Source: Neotabrizicola shimadae (lineage in GTDB: Bacteria > Pseudomonadota > Alphaproteobacteria > Rhodobacterales > Rhodobacteraceae). From it: a stretch of DNA of 64,000 nucleotides. Position numbers and translations under genes: made by a program. Of the stretch, positions 18,321-26,852 are shown one piece after another (position 1 is the first letter of the stretch; every line of letters starts with the position of its first letter). The notes under the pieces were generated by a model, which was not told the origin of the DNA, searched no databases, and saw only the letters and a program-made list of their open reading frames with translations. The stretch covers positions 1,116,001 through 1,180,000 of the forward strand of contig NZ_CP069370.1 in NCBI RefSeq assembly GCF_019623905.1. The letters run 5' to 3'.

Positions 18321-18737
18321 TCAGGTCGGTGTTGCGCCCTGAACAAGCCGGATCTGCAGGTCACCGGACACCTGCGACAACTCTGCCATGACCATGCGCG
18401 CGTTCGGCAGTTGCGGAGAATGGACCTCTACCGGACCCGCGAACCCAAGGTAGGATAGCCGTTGCAGCATCTGCACGGCATCCGCGCCCTGCGACCAAAG
18501 GGGGATGGCGACGACAGAGGGCGTGATCTGCGCGAATCCCGTGACGCTCAGCCCGGCAAAACGCATGTGGATCACCTGATAGTCAGCCCAGACGGCGACG
18601 CTTTTGTCCAGGTCCAGCGCAAGCAGCACGGGCCGATCAGATGGCATTCGGCCGGAGGACCCAGAGTCGGACAACCTGCCACGGTGTCCCGCTGCGTCGG
18701 TCGGCGCAAACACAAGTATGGGAAGGCCCGCATCCAT
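18321..18737 (-). CDS. Protein of unknown function
   Basis: 138 residues, soluble, no signal peptide or membrane segment. It has protein-like composition and regular hydrophobic spacing (DRPVLLALDLDKSVAVWADY, FAQITPSVVAIPLWSQGADA, LSYLGFAGPVEVHSPQLP). The shape, with alternating beta-strand and helix segments and a phrase like ILVFAPTDAAG at the start, suggests a small alpha/beta fold such as a receiver-like domain, but no active-site pattern was recognised. Divergent from phoR. Confidence 0.6.
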   Translation of the reverse strand: MDAGLPILVFAPTDAAGHRGRLSDSGSSGRMPSDRPVLLALDLDKSVAVWADYQVIHMRFAGLSVTGFAQITPSVVAIPLWSQGADAVQMLQRLSYLGFAGPVEVHSPQLPNARMVMAELSQVSGDLQIRLVQGATPT

Positions 18738-18876
18738 GGGTCACTCTCTCCAGCGTGGCAGAAATGGGCCGCCGCTCATCCGGAAGTTTATATGTCGGAC
18801 ATTTGTACATGCAAGTGTGCTGGTCGCAACGTCATGCGCCCGCTAGAACGCGGTCCTGCGACCCGATGAGGACGAC

Positions 18877-19908
18877 ATGCCCGATGAATTTGCGGACCTG
18901 ATGCTGAAGGGCCTGCCAATGCCCGCCCTGCTGGTGGATGGCGATGAGCGGATCGTGTCCATCAATGACGAGGCAGAGCGGTTGCTGGGCAAAATGTCGC
19001 TTGGCCGGCTGTACATGCTGCCCTTGCGACAGCCCGCGCTGCGTGAGGCGATTGCAGCCGCGCTCAAAGATGGTCGCGGCGCGCGGGTGCGCCATGTCGT
19101 GCCGGGGCCATCGCAGGAGCAGGTGCACATGGTGACCGTCTCGCCCATTCTCGGGCAGAAGCACCGCGCAGTGCTTTGCGTGTTCGAAGATGTCACCGGG
19201 CACGAACAGGTGGAACAGATGCGCCGGGACTTCGTGGCAAATGTCAGCCACGAGCTCCGTACGCCTCTGACTGCGCTCCTGGGGTTCATTGAAACGCTGC
19301 GGGGCGCAGCCCGAGACGACGCGGCGGCGCGGGACCGGTTTCTGAACATCATGGAGCGCGAGGCGGGGCGGATGAACCGGCTGGTGCGCGACCTTTTGCA
19401 CCTGAGCCGCGTGGAGGCGGAAGAGCGCATCCGCCCGACCGATCCTGTCGACCCAGTCGCAGTCGTGCAGTCGGCCCTGTCCTCGCTGAAGCCTTTGGCC
19501 GAGGCGCATGGCGTCATGCTGGACCTGAAGACGGACTCTGCTCCCCGCAGCGTTCCGGCAGATGGCGACCAACTGATGCAGGTCATCACCAACCTCACTG
19601 AGAATGCCATAAAGTACGGCGGGGCCGATCGTCCTGTGACGGTGCGCCTGTCGCGTGAGGTTCTGGCCAAGGGGCCCATGCTGCGCATCGACGTGGTGGA
19701 TCGGGGCGAGGGCATCGCCGCGGAACATCTGCCGCGACTCACCGAGCGATTCTATCGGGTCGATGCGCACCGGTCGCGCGAAAAGGGCGGGACCGGCCTT
19801 GGTTTGGCCATCGTGAAGCACATTGTTCATCGCCACCGCGGTACGTTCCGCATCGACAGCCGGATTGGCGAGGGAAGCACCTTCACCGTCTATTTTCCCG
19901 AGCTTTGA
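18877..19908 (+). CDS. phoR: Phosphate-regulon sensor histidine kinase (soluble PhoR)
   Basis: 343 residues. Partner kinase/phosphatase of PhoB. A PAS-like domain occupies about residues 1-105. Then come HisKA with the phospho-acceptor histidine in FVANVSHELRTPLTALLGF (about residue 125), and the HATPase region: N-box TENAIKYGG, G1 VVDRGEGIAAEHLP, F-box ERFYRVDAHRS and G2 GGTGLGLAIVKHI. No transmembrane helix precedes the PAS domain, unlike E. coli PhoR, so sensing must pass through PstSCAB-PhoU or another protein. GAGGACGAC precedes the ATG. It heads the pst-pho cluster. Confidence 0.94.
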   Translation: MPDEFADLMLKGLPMPALLVDGDERIVSINDEAERLLGKMSLGRLYMLPLRQPALREAIAAALKDGRGARVRHVVPGPSQEQVHMVTVSPILGQKHRAVLCVFEDVTGHEQVEQMRRDFVANVSHELRTPLTALLGFIETLRGAARDDAAARDRFLNIMEREAGRMNRLVRDLLHLSRVEAEERIRPTDPVDPVAVVQSALSSLKPLAEAHGVMLDLKTDSAPRSVPADGDQLMQVITNLTENAIKYGGADRPVTVRLSREVLAKGPMLRIDVVDRGEGIAAEHLPRLTERFYRVDAHRSREKGGTGLGLAIVKHIVHRHRGTFRIDSRIGEGSTFTVYFPEL

Positions 19909-19958
19909 GGCACAGGGCCGGCTTGGCGCGGTGGGTGCGCCGGGGACCGCGCCGTGCG

Positions 19959-19976
19959 CTGTCACGAACCTGTTAC
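19959..19976 (+). promoter_or_regulatory. Pho box upstream of pstS
   Basis: CTGTCAC-GAAC-CTGTTAC: two 7-base repeats with an 11-base period, matching the PhoB site consensus except one base in the second repeat. A -10-like CATATC starts 10 bases after the box (19987). It lies 102 bases before the pstS start, and is the expected PhoB activation site for the pst operon. Confidence 0.85.
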
Positions 19977-20078
19977 AAAACCGTCGCATATCCTTGGCCC
20001 TGGGTGCCTAGAGCGAAGGGCAAGCCGCATCGGGTTCCCGCCCGGTCGGTCCGACCGCAAAGCTGCAAGGAGCTATCC

Positions 20079-21131
20079 ATGTCCTCCATCAAACTCACTG
20101 CCTCGGTGCTGGCGCTGGCCGCCGCTGCCGGTGTCGCCGAAGCGCGCGACCAGCTGCAGATCGCTGGGTCCTCGACCGTGCTGCCCTATGCCACCATCGT
20201 GGCCGAGGCCTTCGGCGAGAACTTCGATTTCCCGACCCCGGTCGTAGAAGGCGGCGGTTCGGGCGCTGGCCGCAAGAAGCTGTGCGAAGGCGTGGGCGAA
20301 AACACCATCGACATCGCCAACTCTTCCTCGCGCATCTCGCAGTCGGACATCGACACCTGCAAAGCGAACGGCGTGAACGAGATCATGGAAGTTCGCATCG
20401 GCTATGACGGCATCGTCTTCGCCAGCGACATCGCCGGACCGGATTTCGCCCTGACCCCGGCTGACGTCTACGGTGCCCTGGCCGCGCAGGTTGTCAAGGA
20501 TGGCGCTCTGGTCGCCAACGCCGCTGCCAAGTGGTCGGACGTGAACGGTGCTCTGCCGGCTCAGGACATCCTGGCCTTCATTCCGGGCACCAAGCACGGC
20601 ACCCGCGAAGTCTTCGACATCAAACTGCTCGAAGCCGGCTGCAAGGCCACCGGTGCCTATGACCTGTTCTTCGCCGCTTCGACCGGTGCCGACGAGGCCG
20701 CCAAGAAGGCCGACGCTGTAAAGGCCTGCCACGGCGTCCGCACTGACGGCAAGTCGGTCGACATCGACGGCGACTACACCGAGACGCTGTCGCGCATCGC
20801 TGCCAACAAGACCGCTGTCGGCGTGTTCGGCCTGTCCTTCTATGAAAACAACATGGACAAGCTGAAGGTTGCCACGATCGACGGCATCGTGCCTTCGGTG
20901 GAGACCATCTCGAAGGGCGAATACCCGGTGTCTCGTCCGCTGTACTTCTACGTCAAGAAGGCCCACATCGGCGTGATCCCCGGCCTGCAGGAATACATCG
21001 ACTTCTTCGTGTCCGACGACATGGCCGGCCCGGGCGGCCCGCTGGCGGCCTATGGCCTGGTTCCGGATCCGGAACTGGCGGCCACCCAGGCGGCGGTTGC
21101 GGCCGGTACCCCGATGGGTCCGCTGGAGTAA
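20079..21131 (+). CDS. pstS: Periplasmic phosphate-binding protein
   Basis: 350 residues. High-affinity phosphate receptor of the Pst importer, exported to the periplasm: signal peptide MSSIKLTASVLALAAAAGVA with cleavage near EARDQ. Phosphate-loop motifs are seen in IAGSSTVLPYA, VEGGGSGAGRKKLCEG and DIANSSSRIS. The protein resembles the longer PstS type common in alphaproteobacteria rather than E. coli PstS. ATG 20079 follows AAGGAGC. A strong stem-loop separates it from pstC, which would allow higher expression of the binding protein than of the membrane subunits. Confidence 0.95.
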   Translation: MSSIKLTASVLALAAAAGVAEARDQLQIAGSSTVLPYATIVAEAFGENFDFPTPVVEGGGSGAGRKKLCEGVGENTIDIANSSSRISQSDIDTCKANGVNEIMEVRIGYDGIVFASDIAGPDFALTPADVYGALAAQVVKDGALVANAAAKWSDVNGALPAQDILAFIPGTKHGTREVFDIKLLEAGCKATGAYDLFFAASTGADEAAKKADAVKACHGVRTDGKSVDIDGDYTETLSRIAANKTAVGVFGLSFYENNMDKLKVATIDGIVPSVETISKGEYPVSRPLYFYVKKAHIGVIPGLQEYIDFFVSDDMAGPGGPLAAYGLVPDPELAATQAAVAAGTPMGPLE

Positions 21132-21169
21132 GTGTCGGATCGGGCTGAGGCCTGTGAAGTGATCAGTCC

Positions 21170-21195
21170 GGGGGCGCGGGATACACCGCGCCCCC
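21170..21195 (+). terminator. Intercistronic stem-loop between pstS and pstC
   Basis: GGGGGCGCGG (21170-21179), a 6-base loop, then CCGCGCCCCC (21186-21195): a perfect 10-bp stem. There is no U-tract, so it is more likely an RNA-stabilising or attenuating hairpin than a full terminator. In other bacteria such hairpins keep the binding-protein mRNA more abundant than downstream permease mRNA. Confidence 0.6.
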
Positions 21196-21225
21196 GTGTC
21201 ACGAACCCCCCGAAGCGGTCCTGCC

Positions 21226-22683
21226 ATGAACCTTGGACTTCTCGTCACCGTGATCCTCGTGCTGGCCATCGCCGGCTGGATCATCGGTCGCCAACGCGCC
21301 GTAGCCTCGGTCAAGGGCGACATCCGCAAGCTTCACTCGCTGCCCGGCTACTACGGGCACATCGTATTCCTGGCGACGGCCGTGCCGTCGCTTCTTGTCG
21401 TGGTGCTTTGGATTCTGGTCCAGCCCGCGCTGATCGAGAGCCGCGTCGCCAACCTGATCAAGCCCTCCGACATTCCCGAGGGCAGCTCGCAATCCCTGGT
21501 GATGGCGGACGTGCGCCGCATCGCAAACGGGCTTGATGCCGTTGTGGCGGCCGGTCTTCCGGAAGATCAGCTTGCCAGCATGCGGGCCGATTTCTCTGAC
21601 GTGCGCGGCCGTCTGGCTGGCGTGGGCGTCGCGATCGGAAGCAATGTCAGCAACTCGGTCTTCATCGCGGCCAAGGAGTATCGCAGCGCAATCAAGTCCA
21701 GCGCCATGATGATGACCGTGGCCGCCCTGGCGATTGCACTTGCGGGTCTGGCCTGGTCGCTGACCCGTATCCGTCCCGAGTTCCGAGCGCGGAACGCGAC
21801 GGAGCGCTTTACAATGTCTCTGCTGATCGCGTCGTCGCTGATTGCCGTTCTGACGACGGTTGGCATCGTGGCATCCCTGCTGTTCGAAAGCATCCATTTC
21901 TTCAGCATCTATCCAGCCTCGAAGTTCTTCTTCTCGACGGTCTGGAATCCCAAGTTCGGCGGCGGCTCCGATCTGGGCATCCTGCCGCTGATCTGGGGCA
22001 CGCTGTATGTGTCGTTCATCGCGCTGCTGGTTGCGGTGCCCGTGGGGCTCATGTCGGCGATCTACCTGTCGGAGTATGCCTCGAAATCGGTACGCGCCGT
22101 GGTCAAGCCGCTGATCGAGGTGCTGGCCGGCATCCCGACCATCGTCTATGGCCTCTTCGCGCTTATCACCGTCGGCCCGCTGATCCGCGACTGGATCGCC
22201 ATGCCGACCGGCCTTGGGAACTCGTCGTCCTCGGTGATGACGGCGGGCATCGTCATGGGGATCATGGTCATCCCGTTCGTGTCCTCGCTTTCGGACGACA
22301 TCATCAACGCAGTGCCTCAGTCGCTGCGTGACGGCTCGCTCGGCCTGGGGGCGACGCCTTCTGAAACCGTGCGACAGGTCGTGCTGCCGGCGGCGCTTCC
22401 GGGCATCGTCGGCGCCGTCCTGCTGGCTGCCAGCCGCGCCATCGGTGAAACCATGATCGTGGTGATGGGTGCCGGTGCAGCCGCCCGGCTCAGCCTCAAC
22501 CCATTCGAGGCGATGACCACTGTTACCGTGAAGATCGTCAGCCAGTTGACCGGCGATACCGAGTTCGCCAGCCCCGAAACGCTTGTCGCCTTCGCGCTTG
22601 GTCTCACCCTCTTCGTGCTGACGCTGGTCCTGAACATCGTAGCGTTGGTGATCGTGCGCAAATACCGGGAGCAATACGAATGA
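21226..22683 (+). CDS. pstC: Phosphate ABC transporter permease PstC
   Basis: 485 residues, longer than the roughly 320 of E. coli PstC. Inner-membrane subunit forming the channel with PstA. The N-terminal extension (about residues 1-180) contains a first helix, a second at about 45-65 and a third at about 160-185 around a periplasmic stretch. The core permease domain follows; the EAA-type loop that docks PstB is visible as DGSLGLGATPSETVRQVVLPAALPG (start at DGSLGLGATPSETVRQ). Such long PstC forms are known in alphaproteobacteria. The stop overlaps the pstA start by 4 bases. Confidence 0.94.
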   Translation: MNLGLLVTVILVLAIAGWIIGRQRAVASVKGDIRKLHSLPGYYGHIVFLATAVPSLLVVVLWILVQPALIESRVANLIKPSDIPEGSSQSLVMADVRRIANGLDAVVAAGLPEDQLASMRADFSDVRGRLAGVGVAIGSNVSNSVFIAAKEYRSAIKSSAMMMTVAALAIALAGLAWSLTRIRPEFRARNATERFTMSLLIASSLIAVLTTVGIVASLLFESIHFFSIYPASKFFFSTVWNPKFGGGSDLGILPLIWGTLYVSFIALLVAVPVGLMSAIYLSEYASKSVRAVVKPLIEVLAGIPTIVYGLFALITVGPLIRDWIAMPTGLGNSSSSVMTAGIVMGIMVIPFVSSLSDDIINAVPQSLRDGSLGLGATPSETVRQVVLPAALPGIVGAVLLAASRAIGETMIVVMGAGAAARLSLNPFEAMTTVTVKIVSQLTGDTEFASPETLVAFALGLTLFVLTLVLNIVALVIVRKYREQYE

Positions 22684-23999
22684 CCGTCGAAGCATCGCTG
22701 TTCACACTTGATGCGAAGACCAAGGCGCGCAAGACGGCCGAGGCCAGGTTCCGCCTCTATGGGGTGGTGGCCATTGCTGTTGCCCTGCTTGCACTCCTCT
22801 GGCTGTTGATCTCCATCCTGTCGGGGGGCCTGCCGGCCTTCCGCCAGACCATGCTGACCTATCCGGTCACCCTGGAAGAGGCCGTTCTGGACAAGTCCGG
22901 CACGCGCGACCCAGTTGCGCTCAGCAAGGTGACCACGGTCGCCTACACCAAGATCCTTGCAACTTCGCTTGCCGCGGTCATCGCTGAGAAGGGCATCGCC
23001 CCGGAAGGCATGACCGACAAGGACGTGGCCGACATGATCAGCCAGGAATCCGCCGCCACCCTGCGGTCGAAAGTCCTGGCCGACCCGGCGCTGATCGGTA
23101 CCACGATTGACTTCACCGCCCTCGCATCGGGCCGCATCGACGGTTATCTGAAGGGCCGCGTCAGCCGTGAATCCGCGGCTCTGGACAAGAACGTCTCGCC
23201 GGTGCAGCTGGAGCTTGCCGACAACCTGCAGAAGGCAGGCATCCTGGACAAACGCTTCAATTGGGGCTTTCTGACTGCCCCCGATGCGTCGGACAAGCGG
23301 CCAGAGGCCGCGGGTCTTGGTGTTGCGATCATCGGTTCGTTCTACATGATGCTGGTGGTACTGGTGCTGTCACTGCCCATCGGCGTCGCCGCCTCGATCT
23401 ATCTGGAAGAGTTCGCTCCCAAGAACCGGCTGACCGACATCATCGAGGTCAACATCGCCAATCTCGCCGCGGTGCCCTCCATCGTCTACGGTATCCTCGG
23501 CCTCGCGGTGTTCATCAACTTCATGCACCTGCCGCAATCGGCACCCATCGTCGGTGGTCTGGTGCTGACGCTGATGACCCTCCCGCGCATCATCATCCCG
23601 ACCCGCGCCGCGCTCAAGGCCGTGCCGCCCTCGATCCGTGACGCGGCTCTCGGCGTCGGCGCGTCCAAGCTGCAGACCGTGTTCCACCACGTCCTGCCGC
23701 TGGCCATGCCGGGCATCCTGACCGGCATGATCATCGGCCTGGCCCAGGCGCTTGGCGAGACTGCGCCGCTGCTCTTGATCGGCATGGTCGCCTTCGTCCG
23801 TGACTTCCCCGGCGGGCTGCCCGGCGGTCTCTTCGATCCTGCTGCCGCACTGCCGGTGCAGGTTTACAACTGGACGAACCGAGGCGATCCGGGTTTCGTG
23901 GAACGCGCCTCGGGTGCCATCATCGTGCTGCTGGTGTTCCTTGTGATCATGAATGCCGCGGCGATCTATCTGCGCCGCAAGTTCGAGCGCCGCTGGTAA
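22680..23999 (+). CDS. pstA: Phosphate ABC transporter permease PstA
   Basis: 439 residues, second membrane subunit of the Pst importer. One N-terminal helix (about 28-50), a long periplasmic stretch (about 55-220), then five or six core helices. The EAA-type docking loop appears as [20 protein letters not shown]. Like PstC it is longer than the E. coli form, with the extra mass in the periplasmic loop; the paired enlargement of PstC and PstA suggests these loops contact each other or PstS. Start overlaps pstC (ATGA). Confidence 0.94.
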   Translation: MTVEASLFTLDAKTKARKTAEARFRLYGVVAIAVALLALLWLLISILSGGLPAFRQTMLTYPVTLEEAVLDKSGTRDPVALSKVTTVAYTKILATSLAAVIAEKGIAPEGMTDKDVADMISQESAATLRSKVLADPALIGTTIDFTALASGRIDGYLKGRVSRESAALDKNVSPVQLELADNLQKAGILDKRFNWGFLTAPDASDKRPEAAGLGVAIIGSFYMMLVVLVLSLPIGVAASIYLEEFAPKNRLTDIIEVNIANLAAVPSIVYGILGLAVFINFMHLPQSAPIVGGLVLTLMTLPRIIIPTRAALKAVPPSIRDAALGVGASKLQTVFHHVLPLAMPGILTGMIIGLAQALGETAPLLLIGMVAFVRDFPGGLPGGLFDPAAALPVQVYNWTNRGDPGFVERASGAIIVLLVFLVIMNAAAIYLRRKFERRW

Positions 24000-24013
24000 G
24001 AAGGACCAGACCC

Positions 24014-24808
24014 ATGAAAGACCAGGTGACGGAGAATCGCGTGCAGACCGATACGAGCAAGATCTCGGCCAAGAAGGCGCAGGTCTATTACGGTGAAAAC
24101 CACGCCATCAAGGATGTGGATGTCGAGATCCTCGACAAGACGGTGACGGCGTTCATCGGCCCCTCGGGCTGCGGCAAGTCCACCTTCCTGCGCTGCCTCA
24201 ACCGCATGAACGATACGATCCCGAGTTGCCGGGTGGAGGGCAAGATCCTGCTGGACGGCGAGGATATCTATGACGCTCGCGTCGACCCGGTGCAGTTGCG
24301 CGCCAAGGTCGGCATGGTGTTCCAGAAGCCGAACCCCTTCCCCAAGTCGATCTACGACAACGTGGCCTATGGGCCCAAGATCCACGGCCTGACCCGCAAC
24401 AAGGCGGAACTGGACGCGGTCGTGGAAAGCTGCCTGCGCAAGGCCGCGCTGTGGGGTGAGGTGAAGGACCGCTTGACCTCTCCGGGTACGGGCCTCTCCG
24501 GTGGCCAACAGCAACGCCTGTGCATCGCACGCGCCATTGCCACGTCGCCCGAAGTGCTGCTGATGGACGAGCCGTGCTCGGCCCTTGACCCCATCGCCAC
24601 GGCACAGGTCGAAGAGCTGATCGACGAGCTGCGCTCGCAGTTCTCGGTGGTGATCGTGACGCACTCGATGCAGCAGGCCGCGCGCGTCAGCCAGAAGACC
24701 GCGTTCTTCCACCTGGGCAACCTCGTGGAATACGGCTCGACCGACCAGATCTTCACCAATCCCAAGGATCCCCGCACGGAATCCTACATTTCCGGCCGGA
24801 TCGGCTGA
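24014..24808 (+). CDS. pstB: Phosphate ABC transporter ATP-binding protein
   Basis: 264 residues. ATPase that drives phosphate import through PstCA. Seen: Walker [10 protein letters not shown] (about residues 53-61), Q-loop [17 protein letters not shown] signature [16 protein letters not shown], Walker [14 protein letters not shown] and the switch histidine in VIVTHSM. All catalytic residues are present. Lies between pstA and phoU with short gaps, in the usual order. Confidence 0.97.
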   Translation: MKDQVTENRVQTDTSKISAKKAQVYYGENHAIKDVDVEILDKTVTAFIGPSGCGKSTFLRCLNRMNDTIPSCRVEGKILLDGEDIYDARVDPVQLRAKVGMVFQKPNPFPKSIYDNVAYGPKIHGLTRNKAELDAVVESCLRKAALWGEVKDRLTSPGTGLSGGQQQRLCIARAIATSPEVLLMDEPCSALDPIATAQVEELIDELRSQFSVVIVTHSMQQAARVSQKTAFFHLGNLVEYGSTDQIFTNPKDPRTESYISGRIG

Positions 24809-24828
24809 CGACGCGAGGGAGCGTATTC

Positions 24829-25548
24829 ATGATGTCCTTGGAACCCCATATTGCCACGGTTTTTGACCGCGACCTGGAATCCGTTCAGGCCCAGATCATG
24901 ACCATGGGCGGTCTGGTCGAAGCCGCGATCCTGGACGCCGCACAGGCGCTGGAAATGCGCGACGAGGAGCTGGCCGAGAAGGTGCGTCAGGCCGATGCCG
25001 CCATCGACGCGATTGAGGCGCAAGTCCAGGCCGATTGCGCCCGGCTTCTGGCGCTGCGTTCGCCCACGGCTTCGGATCTGCGGACCGTGCTGACGGTGAT
25101 GAAGATCGCGGCCGCGCTGGAGCGTTGCGGCGACTATGCCAAGAACCTGGCAAAGCGGTCGGTCGTGCTGACCCAGATGGCGCCGGTCGGCGGCACGGCG
25201 GGCACGCTGCGGCGCATGGCCAAGACGGTGCAGCTGATGCTGAAGGATGCGCTGGATGCCTACATTGCGCGGGATGCCGGGTTGGCCGAAGAGGTTCGCC
25301 AGCGCGACAGAGACGTGGACCAGATGTACAACGGCCTGTTCCGGACGCTGCTGACCCACATGATGGAAGACCCCCGCAACATCACCGCCGCGATGCACCT
25401 GCACTTCATCGCCAAGAACCTGGAGCGGGTGGGGGATCATGCGACGGGGATTGCCGAGCAGGTGATCTATCTGGTGAAGGGCAGCCTGCCGGAAGAGGCG
25501 CGGCCGAAGGCCGATCTGACCGACAGCCTTACGGGGGCGGACCTCTGA
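24829..25548 (+). CDS. phoU: Phosphate transport regulator PhoU
   Basis: 239 residues, all-helical, two PhoU repeats (about 20-110 and 125-220) each with the metal-binding E/D-x3-D pattern (for example RCGDYAKNLAKR and RVGDHATGIAEQ). It links PstSCAB occupancy to PhoR so that PhoB is silenced when phosphate is plentiful. GAGGGAG precedes two adjacent ATGs (24829, 24832). The stop shares a base with the phoB start (TGATG), so the two are translationally coupled. Confidence 0.96.
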   Translation: MMSLEPHIATVFDRDLESVQAQIMTMGGLVEAAILDAAQALEMRDEELAEKVRQADAAIDAIEAQVQADCARLLALRSPTASDLRTVLTVMKIAAALERCGDYAKNLAKRSVVLTQMAPVGGTAGTLRRMAKTVQLMLKDALDAYIARDAGLAEEVRQRDRDVDQMYNGLFRTLLTHMMEDPRNITAAMHLHFIAKNLERVGDHATGIAEQVIYLVKGSLPEEARPKADLTDSLTGADL

Positions 25549-26240
25549 TGTCGGCCCAGGTGCGCCCGACGGTTCTGATCGTCGAGGACGAGCCCGCGCA
25601 GCGGGAAGTCCTGTCCTACAACCTGGAGGCCGAGGGGTTCCGTGTGACCACTGCGGGCGACGGCGAGGCGGCGCTGCTGGCGGTCGAGGAAGAGACGCCC
25701 GACATCATCGTGCTGGACTGGATGCTGCCCAAGGTTTCGGGGATCGAGATCTGCCGGCGGCTGAAGACCCGGGCGGATACGAAGTCCCTGCCGATCATCA
25801 TGCTGTCGGCCCGGTCCGAGGAAGTGGACCGGGTGCGGGGGCTGGAGACCGGGGCGGATGACTATGTGGTCAAGCCCTATTCTCTGGTCGAGTTGATGGC
25901 CCGGGTGCGGACCCAGTTGCGGCGGACCCGACCGGCGACGGTGGGGCAGGTGCTGGAGTTCGGGGGTATCCTGCTGGACCCCGAGAGCCACAAGGTCCAC
26001 CGGGATGGCAAGCTTCTGAAGCTGGGGCCGACCGAGTTCCGGCTCTTGTCCACCTTCATGGAGAAGCCGGGCCGGGTCTGGAGCCGCGAGCAGCTTCTGG
26101 ACCGGGTCTGGGGGCGGGACATCTATGTGGATACCCGGACCGTGGACGTTCATATCGGGCGGCTGAGGAAGGCGCTGATGGCCGAGGGGGGGGACGATCC
26201 CCTGCGGACCGTCCGGGGCGCGGGCTATGCGCTTGGCTAG
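25548..26240 (+). CDS. phoB: Phosphate-regulon response regulator
   Basis: 230 residues. Receiver domain (about 1-122): acidic pair VEDEPAQR, phospho-acceptor aspartate in VLDWMLPKVSG, conserved threonine/serine region IIMLSARSEE and lysine in YVVKPYS. OmpR/PhoB winged helix follows (about 130-228; LGPTEFRLLSTFMEKPGRVW). It binds Pho boxes such as those at 19959 and 54143. Codon choice differs sharply from the rest of the operon: nearly all arginines are CGG and glycine is mostly GGG, with one AGG. The repeat element starts at its TAG stop. Confidence 0.96.
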   Translation: MSAQVRPTVLIVEDEPAQREVLSYNLEAEGFRVTTAGDGEAALLAVEEETPDIIVLDWMLPKVSGIEICRRLKTRADTKSLPIIMLSARSEEVDRVRGLETGADDYVVKPYSLVELMARVRTQLRRTRPATVGQVLEFGGILLDPESHKVHRDGKLLKLGPTEFRLLSTFMEKPGRVWSREQLLDRVWGRDIYVDTRTVDVHIGRLRKALMAEGGDDPLRTVRGAGYALG

Positions 26241-26326
26241 GCGTCCGAGCTCGGACGCCTTGTTGGATATAACGAAATCAATGGGTTGCGCGGCCGTCTT
26301 AACTTGGACTTAAGACTTTTCCGAGG
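26240..26326 (+). repeat. 3'-UTR palindrome/TTAA element, copy 2 (after phoB)
   Basis: Starts at the last base of the phoB stop. GGCGTCCGAGCTCGGACGCC (26240-26259) is followed by AACGAAATCAATGGGTTGC, TTAACTTGGACTTAA (26299-26313) and TCCGAGG (26320-26326). It is colinear with copies 1 and 3. Its distal part overlaps the last codons and the TAA stop (26310-26312) of the convergent FUSC gene, so part of the element is coding on the other strand. The downstream TCCGAG could pair with CTCGGA of the palindrome as an alternative fold. Confidence 0.85.
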
Positions 26327-26852
26327 GTGACTGCAACGGCCAGATCTTGCCCATGACCCAGCTGACCGCCAGGGCCACGAGACAGCCGAAGATCACCTCG
26401 GCCACGCGGCGCAGGCCCAGTTCCATGCCCGAGACGTTGGAGTGTTCGGTGATCGAGCCGGCCACGACAATGGCAGCGGTGATGGGCGCCTGGCGCCACA
26501 TTACCTTGATGCGCACGACATAGGCCGACAGCAGAACCGCCAGCGCCACGGCAAAGGGCATCTTCCAGGCATGGGCGCCTCCGAGGGCCAGGAAACCCAG
26601 GCCCACGGCGCAACCGACCAGAGTGTTGATGAGCCGCGAGCGGAAGTTGTCGCGGCCCTTGGCATATTCCGGTTCGCTGGAGGCGACCATCGAAGCGGTG
26701 GCCCAGACCGGATTGGCATGGGTGAAGGTGGTCAGCGTCCACCAGGTGATGGCCGAGGCGATGAAGACGTTGACGGCGAAGTGCACGCCCAGAAGCCCGT
26801 CTTCGGACAGGCGCTGGCGGAGGCGCTGGAAAAACGTGTCCGCCTCATTCAT
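26310..26852 (-). CDS. FUSC-like membrane protein
   Basis: 180 residues from ATG 26852. About five hydrophobic segments: LLGVHFAVNVFIASAITWW, LINTLVGCAVGLGFLALGG, MPFAVALAVLLSAYVVRI, APITAAIVVAGSI and VIFGCLVALAVSWVMG. The arrangement resembles the FUSC (fusaric-acid-resistance/aromatic efflux) membrane half, without the soluble domain. Substrate unknown. The start overlaps the end of the CYTH-like gene by 8 bases, so the two are coupled. Its last codons lie in the repeat element following phoB. Confidence 0.7.
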   Translation of the reverse strand: MNEADTFFQRLRQRLSEDGLLGVHFAVNVFIASAITWWTLTTFTHANPVWATASMVASSEPEYAKGRDNFRSRLINTLVGCAVGLGFLALGGAHAWKMPFAVALAVLLSAYVVRIKVMWRQAPITAAIVVAGSITEHSNVSGMELGLRRVAEVIFGCLVALAVSWVMGKIWPLQSPSEKS

